Assembly (NCBI GenBank): GCA_003246205.1
Contig: QKBC01000019.1
Span: forward strand, 62,001-126,000
DNA from: Flavobacterium haoranii
GTDB taxonomy: Bacteria; Bacteroidota; Bacteroidia; Flavobacteriales; Flavobacteriaceae
Length of the DNA: 64,000 nucleotides
Reading direction: 5' to 3'
Position 1 is the first letter of the stretch. Every line of letters starts with the position of its first letter. A program made the translations under genes and the position numbers. The notes under the pieces are model-generated. The model worked only from the letters and a program-made list of their open reading frames with translations. It ran no database searches and had not been told where the DNA came from. This document shows, in pieces, positions 53,007-62,900 of the stretch.

Positions 53007-54317
53007 TTATTGTTGAACAGATTGGGTTAAGTTTCCTTTAGCAAAAGCCAATTCATAATATTTTTGAAGAATGTCTGCTTTTGAAACCGCTTTATTGATA
53101 TTAGCCTGAAGTTGTTCTACATCGGCTTCTAGTAAATCGTTAGTATTGGATAAACCGTTGTTGTATTTATCTTTTACAATTCTATAGTTTTCAGTTGCTT
53201 GTTCAGCGGCTAAATTATACACATTGTATTGTTTTTGAGCCAAGGTGTAGTTTTCCTGAGCTTCGTGAACTTCTTCTTTAATTTGGTCGGTTAAAAGCGC
53301 AACGGATTGTTTTGCTTCTTCCGATTTGCTTTTGGCTACTTTAACTTCTGCATTGTTTTTAAAAATAGACGATAAGTCATAAGAAACACCAACTCCAAAG
53401 TTTATAGCATTGGTCATGGTAAAGGCATTTTTGATATCAACAGCAATATATCCACCAACTAAATTAACAGACGGATAGTAGTTTCCTTGTGCTATTTTGA
53501 TTCCGTTTTCAGTAGCTTTTTGTTTGAATTCAGCCGCTTGTAGGTCACTGCGTTGGGCATCGCCGGCAGCTATTGCCTGGAACGAATCAATTCCGTTTGA
53601 ATCAATTTCAATAGTTGAGTTTTCAGTAATTCCCAAAAGATTTTTCAGTTTGAAATTCAATACATCCAAATTCTTCTGGTTCTGATCGATCATTAGCTGT
53701 ACGTTCGATTCCTGTAACTGAGCTTTTAGCATATCGTTGTGCGCCAATAAACCATTGTCTTCCATAGCCTGAAAATCCACTACACGTTGGTGAGCACTTT
53801 TCAAGTTATCTTGTAACAAATCCAACATTTGTTGGGTTTTATAGATAGCCAAATACAAATTAGTAGCATATAAAGCCACTTGTTCTTTTGTATATTCGGC
53901 TTCTAAACTTTCCGATTGATGCAAATTTTCAGAAGCTTTAATGTTTTGGCTGATTTTAAATCCGTTGAATACCGGAATACTCACATTAGCCATACCTAAA
54001 AGCAATTGGTCTATTTTACCGGTACTTCCTCCTGATGAACCAGAACTTGAATCACCAAATAAAGGCGAACTGATGTTTGGTTCTGTCAACCGGAAGTATT
54101 GTCCCGAAAGTGTGGCGCTCGGGTAGCGGTTGTTTTTAGCCTTTTTGACTTCATAATCTGAGGTCGTTACTTTAGCCTCGGCTAGAACGGCTTGCTTACT
54201 TTGTGTCGTAGCCATTTCAACGGTTTGTTTTAAGGTCAGCTTTTGTGTTTCCTGAGCTTGTCCCGTAAAAGAAACCAGTTGAAAAAGAACTAAAATAAGC
54301 GAAAATTTACTTTTCAT
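53007..54317 (-). CDS. TolC family outer membrane efflux protein
   Basis: A 436-residue outer membrane factor with signal peptide (LILVLFQLVSFTGQAQ) and two similar halves of long helices (LTLKQTVEMATTQSKQAVLAEAKV, then SDLQAAEFKQKATENGIKIAQGNYYPSVNLVGGY). The Ser/Gly-rich loop near residue 95 (SSSGSSGGSTG) is surface-exposed. It is the channel of the operon's tripartite pump. Confidence 0.93.
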   Translation of the reverse strand: MKSKFSLILVLFQLVSFTGQAQETQKLTLKQTVEMATTQSKQAVLAEAKVTTSDYEVKKAKNNRYPSATLSGQYFRLTEPNISSPLFGDSSSGSSGGSTGKIDQLLLGMANVSIPVFNGFKISQNIKASENLHQSESLEAEYTKEQVALYATNLYLAIYKTQQMLDLLQDNLKSAHQRVVDFQAMEDNGLLAHNDMLKAQLQESNVQLMIDQNQKNLDVLNFKLKNLLGITENSTIEIDSNGIDSFQAIAAGDAQRSDLQAAEFKQKATENGIKIAQGNYYPSVNLVGGYIAVDIKNAFTMTNAINFGVGVSYDLSSIFKNNAEVKVAKSKSEEAKQSVALLTDQIKEEVHEAQENYTLAQKQYNVYNLAAEQATENYRIVKDKYNNGLSNTNDLLEADVEQLQANINKAVSKADILQKYYELAFAKGNLTQSVQQ

Positions 54318-54359
54318 AGTGTTTCGATTTCTGTTGAGGTTTTGAGTTATATAGTTATG

Positions 54360-54974
54360 TTAGCTTAAAATAAGTGCGTGGATTGCTCTGATAAGATCAT
54401 CTGTAAAAGTGCTGTAGATGTATTGTTCAAATTCTTCTTCCGTTTTCAGGTCTAATACTTTTTGATAAAAAGCCTTGTTGGTATAGAATTGGGTCAGCGT
54501 TCCGATAATTACCGGAGGAATCATCAATACTTTTATATTCGGGCGAAAAACCTTTTGTTCTTGGCCTTCTTTAATGATGTCCTTAATCAGATCCAGATTT
54601 TGTTTCTTAATGTCAATGAAAACATCGTAATTGATGTCGCGTTTTTGCGAAATGATCTCCACATGCAGAATTTGATAAATACTGCGATTCTCATAAATAC
54701 GATGCACATAAAAGCGTACCAGTTTTCCCATTTTTTCTATCGGCGAAATGTTTTCTTCGAAAAGATTGGCTAACATTAAGCGCATGGCGGAAATACGGTT
54801 CAGTACAATGGCTTCCAAAAGTTTTTCTTTGGAACCGAAATAATAAGAAATCATAGCAATGTTGATATCAGCTGCTTTGGCAATATCACGAATGGAAGTT
54901 CCGTCGAAGCCTTTTTCTGCGAATAAAGTTTCGGCTATTGTAATGATTTCGATTTGTTTAGCATTTAACTCCAT
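54360..54974 (-). CDS. TetR family repressor of the efflux operon
   Basis: A 204-residue TetR-type regulator with N-terminal helix-turn-helix (ETLFAEKGFDGTSIRDIAKAADINIAMISYYFGSKEKLLEAIV, residues 14-56). The helical ligand domain follows. It is the first gene of tetR-tolC-emrA-emrB, 42 bases from tolC. Its promoter -7 element abuts a tandem palindrome, so it probably represses itself and the whole operon. Confidence 0.93.
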   Translation of the reverse strand: MELNAKQIEIITIAETLFAEKGFDGTSIRDIAKAADINIAMISYYFGSKEKLLEAIVLNRISAMRLMLANLFEENISPIEKMGKLVRFYVHRIYENRSIYQILHVEIISQKRDINYDVFIDIKKQNLDLIKDIIKEGQEQKVFRPNIKVLMIPPVIIGTLTQFYTNKAFYQKVLDLKTEEEFEQYIYSTFTDDLIRAIHALILS

Positions 54975-55316
54975 TTCATTTTAATTTACGATGCAAAGTT
55001 AAACACTTGTTTAAATTAAACGTTTGTTTAAAAATGATATTAACAAAAAATTAACAATTTTAAAATAGATTGATTTAGGTGGTTTTAAATTCAGATAGTT
55101 GGAAAAAAATTAATGGCTAAGTATTTTTGAGTTCTATTGATTAAATATGTTGTACAATATTTGTGGAGTTTGCTTGAGGTTGTCTAAAGAGTTGTAGTAG
55201 GAAATTTGATTTTTCAAGTTAACTTTTGATTTTTTCTTTTTTTTTGAATGGCCTATTATTTTGAATTGGGAATTAGTAGTAAAAATATTTTTAAAGCAAT
55301 GTTCTCTATCTAACTG
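54975..55316. other. 342-base intergenic region
   Basis: Holds the tetR promoter and tandem operator at its left end. The remaining ~280 bases are AT-rich with no gene or strong hairpin that I can support. It forms the left border of the presumed defence insertion. Confidence 0.65.
54994..55031 (-). promoter_or_regulatory. tetR promoter and tandem TTAAAC palindromes
   Basis: Minus-strand -7 element TAACTTTG at 54994-55001. Two 16-bp dyads follow, TTAAACACTTGTTTAA (54999-55014) and TTAAACGTTTGTTTAA (55016-55031), spaced by one base with centres 17 bases apart. The first overlaps the -7 element, which suits TetR-type repression. Confidence 0.8.
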
Positions 55317-55790
55317 TTAATAGATTTTCTTTAGAATTAATAGAATGATTCCAAAAATTAATGTTTTTAATAAACTAATTAGTGAAGAAGCTATCCCATA
55401 GAATGAATCTTTAGTAATGCAATCAATGTAGTCTCCGAATTTTTCAGAATTGTGTATAAGTATATAATCAGTTCCGTAATAACTGTATAAAAATTGTAAA
55501 ATTTGAGTAGCAAAGAATCCTATAAAGAAAAATAAGAAAGTTTGCTCTGTTTTTAATTTCGATTGAGTTATAGAAATAATTAAAAAACGGATAGTAAAGT
55601 AGGAGGTGAGTGAGAATAGGGTTAACGGAACTAATTCAGAGAGCCAAAAGATATAATGATTTCCAAGTTTAAGAACAATCAATAAATCTCTAATGATATC
55701 TTTAACCATTATATAGAAGCCGGAAATAGACAAGTATAGAAAAGTACCAATCCCAATTAGGTTAAATAGTTTATTTTTAGCGTTATTCAA
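55317..55790 (-). CDS. Hypothetical four-helix membrane protein next to the NACHT-like gene
   Basis: A 157-residue integral membrane protein with about four helices (LIGIGTFLYLSISGFYIM; FWLSELVPLTLFSLTSYFTI; FLFFFIGFFATQILQFLY; LISLLKTLIFGIILLIL). No family recognised. It lies 85 bases downstream of the NACHT-like gene on the same strand, with no terminator visible between. It could be co-transcribed and act in the same system, possibly as a membrane component. That is inference from position only. Confidence 0.6.
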   Translation of the reverse strand: MNNAKNKLFNLIGIGTFLYLSISGFYIMVKDIIRDLLIVLKLGNHYIFWLSELVPLTLFSLTSYFTIRFLIISITQSKLKTEQTFLFFFIGFFATQILQFLYSYYGTDYILIHNSEKFGDYIDCITKDSFYGIASSLISLLKTLIFGIILLILKKIY

Positions 55791-55875
55791 TGTTTTGGAT
55801 ATTATTAATGGTATTGTGCCAAAATAATGATAATTAGTAGAACTCTAATTGTTGATTTTATATTATCTTGTATTT

Positions 55876-58215
55876 TTATTCAAATTCAAATTTTTCATTA
55901 AATCTATATGCAGGTTCTTTAATTACTTTTTGAATAAATTCTCTTCTTTGTTTTATCTTTTTTATCAACTCTTTTTTTATATCTTGAGGTAAGTCTTTTT
56001 TGTTAATGTTGCCCATTTCAATAATCATATCCGCAACTAATGGTAAAATTGGATTATTCATAAACCCTTTTCGTTCTATTAATATCTCAAAACCTTCTTC
56101 ATCACCAATATAAGGATTCATTAATGTCGATGCAATCATTAATAATTTGAATTCATTTTCAAAGCTATCTTCATTTAAAAGATTCTTGCTAAAAGTTAAT
56201 TTTAATGTTTTTATTAGCGTGATTGATTTGAAATTTTCAGAAAACCAATAACTTAAAATTGTTGCTAATAAAGGAAGAGAGATCTTATAAAATGGATTAT
56301 TTTCTTCTTTAGAACTTTGTCTAATTATATGATACGATTTAATTAGATTATCTAATGATTTTGAAACTAGTTTACTCCTGTCTTTTGGGCTTGTTTGATA
56401 TAAAGCTTGTGCTAAATATCCCATTCCGCCTGAGTTAACGAAATAGTCTCTAATGTTTTTATTTGGAGCGTTATTAATGATGTCATCAATCATACTGACC
56501 AATTCCTTAGAATGACCAGCATAAAAGATAGCAGTATTTTGCCAAGTAATATCATTAAAGTTTTCTATTAATTTTTGATAATGAGTGTCCCTTTTAACAT
56601 GATATATTTCAACAGATGCTAAAAACTCAATAAAGGCTTGTTGTTTAAATCCTACATACTTATTATCATCAATGTATAATAACCCAGAATTATCAATAAT
56701 TTGTAACAGTTCTTCTTCACTTTGCGTTTGATAACCTCTATCGTCTAAAAAATCGTTGATATGATTCGCAAACTCATCAAAACTTATTTCAAATTTTTTA
56801 TTGTCAAGCATTTCTAATGCTAAACTGGAGAAGAGCCTACGCTTTAAATTCATTAGGAGCAGTTCTGTTTTATTGGTTATTGATAATTTACCAAATAAAA
56901 TATTAGAGAAATCTGTATAAATATCGCTTAAAGTCGCAGGTATTTCATAGTTGTTTTCATCAAATAATAAAGAAATTAGTGTTATTGTAAGAGGAGTAGT
57001 AGGTAATTTACTCAATATATCACTTTCTCTTAGAATTTGAATGAATCTATTTCCTCTTTCTGTTCCTTCAAAAAACTTTGTTATAAATTGTTCTATTTGT
57101 TTATTATTGAAGTTATGAATTCTAATAGAATTTATTTTACTGTCTATGTCGAATTCATTTTTTCTATAAGTAATCATGTAATGAGTATCTTCTCTTTCAC
57201 AATATTTAGAGACTACTTTTACTAATAACTCTTTATCTGTATTTTTTAATAGATCTGTGTCATCAATAAATAATACTTTTTTATAATTGTTAAATATGTC
57301 AACGTTAAACAAGTCTCCAGTTAAAAATTTAACTTCATCGATAATTATATTATCTATATTAAAGTCATATTCTTTAATTTTTGGAGCTTTAAGTCGAATA
57401 GGAATTTTTTTGTTTTCTGAAATTTTGTCTGCATTACCTAAATGACAAGCAATATTATTTAATATTTTGCTTTTACCAGAGCCTTGTTCTCCTGATAGAA
57501 TTAAATTTTCCTTTAAATCATCAAAGCTATTAATTGTTACTTTTTTTTCCTTTTGTTTTTTCTCTTTCGTAATTTTATCTTCATCAATATAGCTTATGGT
57601 TAGTCTAGGTTCAATAAAAATGTCTAATAATTTTTGTAGTTTTTTGTCATCTATTTTTTGAATAGTCAAATCCCTTATCTCGATTTCTTCTTGTAATTTT
57701 CTAGTGAATTCTTTTGAATACTCTTTTGAAAATGAATCTCCAGGTAACCAAAAGTCAATATAAAATTCATCTATTTCAGGGATTAGTGTTTCATTCCACC
57801 AAAAACCAAAATTGTTGTAAATTCTTAATTCAGGACTGGTTGAAATGGAATTTTGAGCTCCATTAGTAAAATTATCATTAGTAACAACTTTTACTTTATT
57901 AATTTTTATTTTATTTCCATCTATTCCTACGTACGGATATTCAAATGACTGTTTTATTTGGTTTTTAATTGTTTCAATTTCATTTGTGCCACCACCAATA
58001 TGTCCATATTTTACAACAAAAGCATAGTATTCAAAACCATCTATTCCATGTCTAAATTTTGCAATAATATCTTTTCCTAATTCAGGTGAACCATATCTAT
58101 GAGTATGAATTACATCTGTAAAACCTCTTTTTCTTAGGAAATCAATTAAGAACTCTCTGAACTCTTTTTCATTTTTGAACTCTTTTAGTTTTGATATTTT
58201 GCTAGCTTGTGTCAT
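55876..58215 (-). CDS. NACHT-like STAND NTPase with N-terminal restriction-endonuclease-like domain
   Basis: A 779-residue protein, candidate antiphage defence factor. Residues about 10-150 form a PD-(D/E)xK-like domain with E45 (SPELGKDII), D49 and K69 (FVVKYGHIGGG); the residue two before K69 is Val, not the usual Glu/Gln. The NTPase core has P-loop GEQGSGKS (242-249), Walker B VLFIDDTDLL (314-323) and a MITYRKNEF segment near 347. A winged-helix region ends in the NACHT-typical VGFKQQAFIEFLASVEIY (521-538), and a helical C-terminus without clear repeats follows. The neighbours (efflux operon and trp operon) are core genes, which suggests insertion. Confidence 0.8.
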   Translation of the reverse strand: MTQASKISKLKEFKNEKEFREFLIDFLRKRGFTDVIHTHRYGSPELGKDIIAKFRHGIDGFEYYAFVVKYGHIGGGTNEIETIKNQIKQSFEYPYVGIDGNKIKINKVKVVTNDNFTNGAQNSISTSPELRIYNNFGFWWNETLIPEIDEFYIDFWLPGDSFSKEYSKEFTRKLQEEIEIRDLTIQKIDDKKLQKLLDIFIEPRLTISYIDEDKITKEKKQKEKKVTINSFDDLKENLILSGEQGSGKSKILNNIACHLGNADKISENKKIPIRLKAPKIKEYDFNIDNIIIDEVKFLTGDLFNVDIFNNYKKVLFIDDTDLLKNTDKELLVKVVSKYCEREDTHYMITYRKNEFDIDSKINSIRIHNFNNKQIEQFITKFFEGTERGNRFIQILRESDILSKLPTTPLTITLISLLFDENNYEIPATLSDIYTDFSNILFGKLSITNKTELLLMNLKRRLFSSLALEMLDNKKFEISFDEFANHINDFLDDRGYQTQSEEELLQIIDNSGLLYIDDNKYVGFKQQAFIEFLASVEIYHVKRDTHYQKLIENFNDITWQNTAIFYAGHSKELVSMIDDIINNAPNKNIRDYFVNSGGMGYLAQALYQTSPKDRSKLVSKSLDNLIKSYHIIRQSSKEENNPFYKISLPLLATILSYWFSENFKSITLIKTLKLTFSKNLLNEDSFENEFKLLMIASTLMNPYIGDEEGFEILIERKGFMNNPILPLVADMIIEMGNINKKDLPQDIKKELIKKIKQRREFIQKVIKEPAYRFNEKFEFE

Positions 58216-58281
58216 TGTTTATAGTTGTTAGTTTGATATTTCTCTGAAATAGAATTATTATTAATGTGTAACTTTTTTTAA

Positions 58282-58289
58282 CAAATATA
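58282..58289 (-). promoter_or_regulatory. -7 promoter element for the NACHT-like gene
   Basis: TATATTTG on the minus strand, 66 bases before the ATG. The nearest TTTG upstream is at a 23-base spacing, longer than usual. Confidence 0.5.
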
Positions 58290-58357
58290 TCCAACAATTC
58301 TTAAAATAAAATCAAAATACTATAAATTTTTAAGAAAATTAGTAATGATACAGTTTC

Positions 58358-59119
58358 TTATCGTATACTTTTTACGAACTTACTGATATTCTTAATCGGG
58401 TTTTTACTTAAAAATTGAATAAACGCACTACCTATAATCGCTCCTTTTTGGTACGTTGTGGCTTGTATAAACGTAACCTGATCTTTAATACCAAAACCGA
58501 CAATCTGAGGATTTTTCAGTTTTAAGTCGGCGATGCGTTTAAAATAAGCAAATTGTTCCGTTGCAAAACCGCTTTGACTTCCTGTTACAGCCGCCGAACT
58601 TACCATATAAATAAAGCTGTCGGAAATAGTATCGATCTGTTGAATGCGTTCATCACTGGTTTGTGGTGTGATTAAAAAGATGTTGTGTAAACCATAACGT
58701 TCAAACAAAGCTTTGTACTCGGCTTCATAAATTGCCAAAGGTAAATCAGGAATAATTAAACCATCAATGCCAATTTCAGCACATTTTTGACAAAATTTTT
58801 CCATACCAAATTGCATCATCGGATTAAAATAACCCATAATCACCAACGGAATTTGAACGCTTTTACGAATGTCTTTCAGTTGGTCAAATAGCAATTGCGT
58901 TGTCATTCCGTTTCCTATGGCAATTGTCGAACTTTCTTGAATGGTTGGTCCATCGGCTAATGGATCACTAAAAGGTAAGCCAATTTCAATCATATCAACA
59001 CCATTTTTTTCCAATTCTTTGATAATGGTTACGGTGTCGTTTAAATGTGGATAACCAGCTGTAAAATAAATAGAAAGCAGTTTTTTATCTTGTTGTAAGG
59101 CTTGATGTATTCGATTCAT
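58358..59119 (-). CDS. trpA: Tryptophan synthase alpha chain
   Basis: A 253-residue TIM-barrel lyase that splits indole-3-glycerol phosphate to indole. The catalytic residues are E45 (MIEIGLPFSDP) and D56 (LADGPTIQ). It is the last gene of the trp operon. No clear terminator lies between it and the NACHT-like gene 142 bases downstream. Confidence 0.96.
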   Translation of the reverse strand: MNRIHQALQQDKKLLSIYFTAGYPHLNDTVTIIKELEKNGVDMIEIGLPFSDPLADGPTIQESSTIAIGNGMTTQLLFDQLKDIRKSVQIPLVIMGYFNPMMQFGMEKFCQKCAEIGIDGLIIPDLPLAIYEAEYKALFERYGLHNIFLITPQTSDERIQQIDTISDSFIYMVSSAAVTGSQSGFATEQFAYFKRIADLKLKNPQIVGFGIKDQVTFIQATTYQKGAIIGSAFIQFLSKNPIKNISKFVKSIR

Positions 59120-59169
59120 TTTTTGTTCATCTTTAATTTTGAAATAGAATTTTCACTAGTCACTAATTA

Positions 59170-60357
59170 CTATTCACTCAGTTTAAAATAATTGATATAG
59201 GTATTCAAATCTTTATCGCCACGACCGGAAAGGTTGACCACTACAATGTCGTTTGGTTTAAAAGTTCGTTTAGCTAAAGCAGCTAATGCATGTGCCGATT
59301 CTATGGCGGGAATAATTCCTTCCGTTTTACACAAATTGAGTCCGGATTGCATGGCTTCATTATCAGTAATAGCTTCAAAATCAGCTCGTTTTGCATCGTA
59401 TAAATGCGCGTGTAACGGTCCAACTCCTGGATAATCTAATCCGGCAGAAATAGAATAGGGTTCCGTAATTTGTCCGTCTTCTGTTTGCATTAACAGGGTT
59501 TTACTTCCGTGGATAATTCCAATTTTTCCCAAAACGGAAGTGGCTGCACTTTCACCAGAATCTACACCATGACCAGCCGCTTCAACTGCAATAAGTTTTA
59601 CGTTTTCGTCGTCTAAAAATTCGAAAAAAGCACCTGCAGCATTACTTCCGCCACCCACACAAGCAATGACGTAATCAGGATTTTCTTTGTTTTCTAAAGT
59701 CAATAATTGCGATTTAATTTCCTTAGAAATAATGCTTTGGAAACGCGCCACCATATCGGGATAAGGATGAGGTCCAACCACCGAACCGATGATATAAAAA
59801 GTATCCGTTGGGTTATTAATCCAATCGCGAATGGCTTCGTTAGTCGCATCTTTTAAGGTTTTAGACCCCGATATTGCCGGACGAACTTCGGCCCCCAACA
59901 TTTTCATTCGCGCAACATTTGGCGCTTGGCGTTCTATGTCAATTTCGCCCATATAAACAATACATTCCAATCCCATTAAAGCACAAACTGTAGCTGTTGC
60001 TACGCCATGTTGACCGGCTCCGGTTTCGGCAATGATTCGTTTTTTGCCCAAACGTTTTGCCATCAAAATTTGTCCGATGGTATTGTTGATTTTATGTGCT
60101 CCGGTATGACACAAATCTTCTCTTTTTAAGTAAATTTTGGTATTGTATTGCTCCGATAAACGCTTTGCAAAATAGAGTGGAGTAGGACGACCTACATAAT
60201 GTTCCAGCAAATTCTGAAATTCTTCCTGAAAAGAAGCCTCGTTCATGATTTGCAAATATTTTTGACGCAATTCTTCTACATTCGGATAGAGCATTTCGGG
60301 GATAAAAGCTCCGCCAAATTGCCCGTAAAATCCATCTTCATTAACGTTATATTTCAT
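59170..60357 (-). CDS. trpB: Tryptophan synthase beta chain
   Basis: A 395-residue PLP enzyme joining indole and serine. The PLP lysine is K89 (HTGAHKINN), and the phosphate loop GGGSNAAG lies near residue 233. The start overlaps the 3' end of trpF by 11 bases. Confidence 0.97.
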   Translation of the reverse strand: MKYNVNEDGFYGQFGGAFIPEMLYPNVEELRQKYLQIMNEASFQEEFQNLLEHYVGRPTPLYFAKRLSEQYNTKIYLKREDLCHTGAHKINNTIGQILMAKRLGKKRIIAETGAGQHGVATATVCALMGLECIVYMGEIDIERQAPNVARMKMLGAEVRPAISGSKTLKDATNEAIRDWINNPTDTFYIIGSVVGPHPYPDMVARFQSIISKEIKSQLLTLENKENPDYVIACVGGGSNAAGAFFEFLDDENVKLIAVEAAGHGVDSGESAATSVLGKIGIIHGSKTLLMQTEDGQITEPYSISAGLDYPGVGPLHAHLYDAKRADFEAITDNEAMQSGLNLCKTEGIIPAIESAHALAALAKRTFKPNDIVVVNLSGRGDKDLNTYINYFKLSE

Positions 60358-60991
60358 TTTTAAAGGTATTTATTTGTTGTTGAAATTGTTTTAGTTGTGC
60401 TGTATTTTTAATTCCGGGTGCTGTTTCAAACCGACTGTTAATATCAATAGCAAAACAATGTTGAGATGCTTTGGTTTTTAAAAAGACTTCAAGTTGGTTG
60501 ACCTGTTCCAATCCGATGCCTCCACTTAAAAAGTAAGGTTTGTCATAAGGATATTGTTCCAGTAAATTCCAATCGAAAGTAACGCCGTTGCCACCGGGAT
60601 TTTTGCCTTTGGTATCCAATAAAAAGTAATCCACTACATCCGAATATTTCTTCATAATCTTAAAATCGAACGCTTCATCGACCGAAAAAGCTTTGATGAT
60701 TTTTAAATTCAATTTTTTCAGTTTTTTACAGAACTCAGGTTTTTCTTTTCCATGCAATTGTATGTAATCTAATTGTTCCTTTTTTGCCGTAAGGAACACT
60801 TCCATCAATCCGGGGTTTACAAAAACACCTACTTTTTGAATGGTTTTAGGAACTTCCGGTAATACTTTTAAATCGCAAAACCGTTGGGAAGGTTCCCAAA
60901 AGATAAACCCTAAAAAATCAGGCGACAAAGCCGCAACTTCCTGAATATTTTCAGGATCTTTCATACCGCATATTTTCAGTTTAGGTTGCAT
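60347..60991 (-). CDS. trpF: Phosphoribosylanthranilate isomerase
   Basis: A 214-residue TIM barrel with the catalytic Cys in KICGMKD (C8) and the Asp in [13 protein letters not shown] near residue 128. It performs the Amadori rearrangement after trpD. It overlaps trpB by 11 bases. Confidence 0.95.
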   Translation of the reverse strand: MQPKLKICGMKDPENIQEVAALSPDFLGFIFWEPSQRFCDLKVLPEVPKTIQKVGVFVNPGLMEVFLTAKKEQLDYIQLHGKEKPEFCKKLKKLNLKIIKAFSVDEAFDFKIMKKYSDVVDYFLLDTKGKNPGGNGVTFDWNLLEQYPYDKPYFLSGGIGLEQVNQLEVFLKTKASQHCFAIDINSRFETAPGIKNTAQLKQFQQQINTFKNEI

Positions 60992-61013
60992 GGTATTGGT
61001 TTTAAAAGAAAAT

Positions 61014-61799
61014 TTATTGGATTAATTCTTGGATAAAAGTTTGTGCTTCGGCTCCCGGATCATCAGTTTTCATAAAATGTTCGCCCATCAAAAATCCTTG
61101 GTAACCAAACTGTTGTAATTCTTTAACGGCTGCTACAGAACTGATTCCGCTTTCGGAAACTTTAACAAATTCGTCAGGAATGTGAACCGAAAGCTCTTTG
61201 CTATAATCCAGACTGACTTCGAAGGTTTTTAAATTTCGGTTGTTGACGCCAATCATATTCAAACTTGGCATAATCGATTTTTCCAATTCTTCCAAATTGT
61301 GAACTTCTAGCAAGACTTCTAAACCCAAACTTTGTGCAAATTCTGATAAATATTTGATTTCTGTTCGGGTTAAAACTGCTGCTATCAGTAAAACAACATC
61401 AGCTCCGTTGGCTTTAGCTTCCAATAATTGGTATTCGTCTATGATGAATTCTTTGCGTAAAACCGGAATGGAAACACTCGCTTTTGTCAATAAAACATCT
61501 TCTAACGAACCACCGAAATATTTGCCATCAGTCAATACTGAAATTCCGCAAACACCGGCATTTTGGTATCCCAAAACCACGTCTTCCACATTGTGATTGA
61601 AGTTGATAACACTTTTAGAAGGAGAACGTCTTTTGTGTTCAGCAATAATTCCGGAAGTACTAAACGCAAGAATTTTACACAACGAATGGGTACGCGAATT
61701 GAAAAGAGCAGTCGCTTCCAATTGGGTAACCGGAACAACTTTCTTCTTTAAAGCTACTTCCCGTTTTTTATCGGCTATTATTTTATCTAATATATTCAT
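61014..61799 (-). CDS. trpC: Indole-3-glycerol-phosphate synthase
   Basis: A 261-residue TIM barrel with the active-site segment E54-x-K56 (IIAEHKRRSPSK), VLLIAAVLT near 134 and the phosphate-binding VSESGISS near 216. It is stand-alone, not fused to trpF. A 70-base gap to trpD carries a REP-like hairpin. Confidence 0.96.
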   Translation of the reverse strand: MNILDKIIADKKREVALKKKVVPVTQLEATALFNSRTHSLCKILAFSTSGIIAEHKRRSPSKSVINFNHNVEDVVLGYQNAGVCGISVLTDGKYFGGSLEDVLLTKASVSIPVLRKEFIIDEYQLLEAKANGADVVLLIAAVLTRTEIKYLSEFAQSLGLEVLLEVHNLEELEKSIMPSLNMIGVNNRNLKTFEVSLDYSKELSVHIPDEFVKVSESGISSVAAVKELQQFGYQGFLMGEHFMKTDDPGAEAQTFIQELIQ

Positions 61800-61815
61800 T
61801 GATTTTCTTTTTTGT

Positions 61816-61838
61816 CACATCGAGCGGAGTCGAGATGT
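61816..61838. repeat. REP-like hairpin between trpD and trpC
   Basis: ACATC..TCGA..GATGT imperfect dyad (CACATCGAGCGGAGTCGAG then ATGT). It resembles the short dispersed elements with core GAGCGGAGTCGA that I recall in flavobacterial genomes. Present once in this window. Confidence 0.6.
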
Positions 61839-61869
61839 TTTTAATTTTCGATTTCCCTGGAACTGACAA

Positions 61870-62862
61870 TTATTTGCTTAATTCAATTAGTTTATTGAGT
61901 TTTTCAAAAGCTCGTTTGCTATTCAAACTTTCCTGAGCCATAGCCAAAGCTTCTTCATAACTATTTTGCTGAACAGTTTGAATAGCGATAGCCGCATTGG
62001 CACAAACGACATCATTTTGCGCTTGCGTTCCGTTACCCGAAATGATTTGGTAAAAGATTTGTGCCGCTTCATCGGTAGTGCTTCCGCCTTTAATATCAGG
62101 TAATTGCGTAACTGATAGTTTGAAATCTTGTGGTTGGATAATTTGTTCCGAATGATTGGTAATGATCTTCACTTCATCGGAAAGGGAAATTTCGTCAAAA
62201 CCGCTCAATCCGTGTAAAATGCTGTATTGTGTATCGGTGTTTTGATACAAATAAGCATACATTCGAGCCAATTCTAAACTAAAAACGCCCACCATTTGAT
62301 GTTTAGGAAATGACGGATTCACCATTGGTCCCAAAATATTGAAAAAGGTTTTTACGCCCAATTCTTTACGAATGGGAGCCACCATTTTCATAGCCGGATG
62401 AAAAAGCGGAGCATGTAAAATGGCAACATTGGTTTCTTCCAGCGCTTTTTTTAGAAAGTCGGTATCATTAGTGAATTTCACACCCATTTTTTCCATCACA
62501 TTACTAGAACCTGAAATCGAGGAAACACCGTAATTTCCGTGTTTTGCTACTTTTATTCCGGCACCGGCAACGATAAACGAAGCTAAAGTTGAGATGTTAA
62601 AAGTGTCTTTTCCGTCGCCACCCGTTCCGCACAAATCAATGGTGTGGTATTCGGAGAAATCAACCGGAATACAAAGTTCTAACAAGGCTTCGCGAAATCC
62701 CGCTAGTTCTTCTACCGTAATGCTACGCATCATGTACACCGTTAAAAAAGCAGCAATTTGGCTTAAATTATATTCGCTTTGTGAAATGTTAACCAAAACA
62801 TTTTTCGCTTCTTCTTGACTTAATATTTCGTGATTGATTAATCTATTGAGTATTGTTTTCAT
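61870..62862 (-). CDS. trpD: Anthranilate phosphoribosyltransferase
   Basis: A 330-residue enzyme with the PRPP-binding GTGGDGKDTFNIST near residue 79 and KHGNYGVSSISGSSNVME near 107-124. It attaches phosphoribose to anthranilate. It is separate from trpG, from which it is spaced by 38 bases. Confidence 0.96.
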   Translation of the reverse strand: MKTILNRLINHEILSQEEAKNVLVNISQSEYNLSQIAAFLTVYMMRSITVEELAGFREALLELCIPVDFSEYHTIDLCGTGGDGKDTFNISTLASFIVAGAGIKVAKHGNYGVSSISGSSNVMEKMGVKFTNDTDFLKKALEETNVAILHAPLFHPAMKMVAPIRKELGVKTFFNILGPMVNPSFPKHQMVGVFSLELARMYAYLYQNTDTQYSILHGLSGFDEISLSDEVKIITNHSEQIIQPQDFKLSVTQLPDIKGGSTTDEAAQIFYQIISGNGTQAQNDVVCANAAIAIQTVQQNSYEEALAMAQESLNSKRAFEKLNKLIELSK

Positions 62863-62900
62863 TTTTTTAGGAATTAAGAATTAGTAAATCAGTTTGCTTT

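Noticed and set aside
61354..61866. Plus-strand ORFs over trpC and the trpD-trpC gap
   Set aside because: Opposite-strand shadows; one merely reads through the REP-like element.
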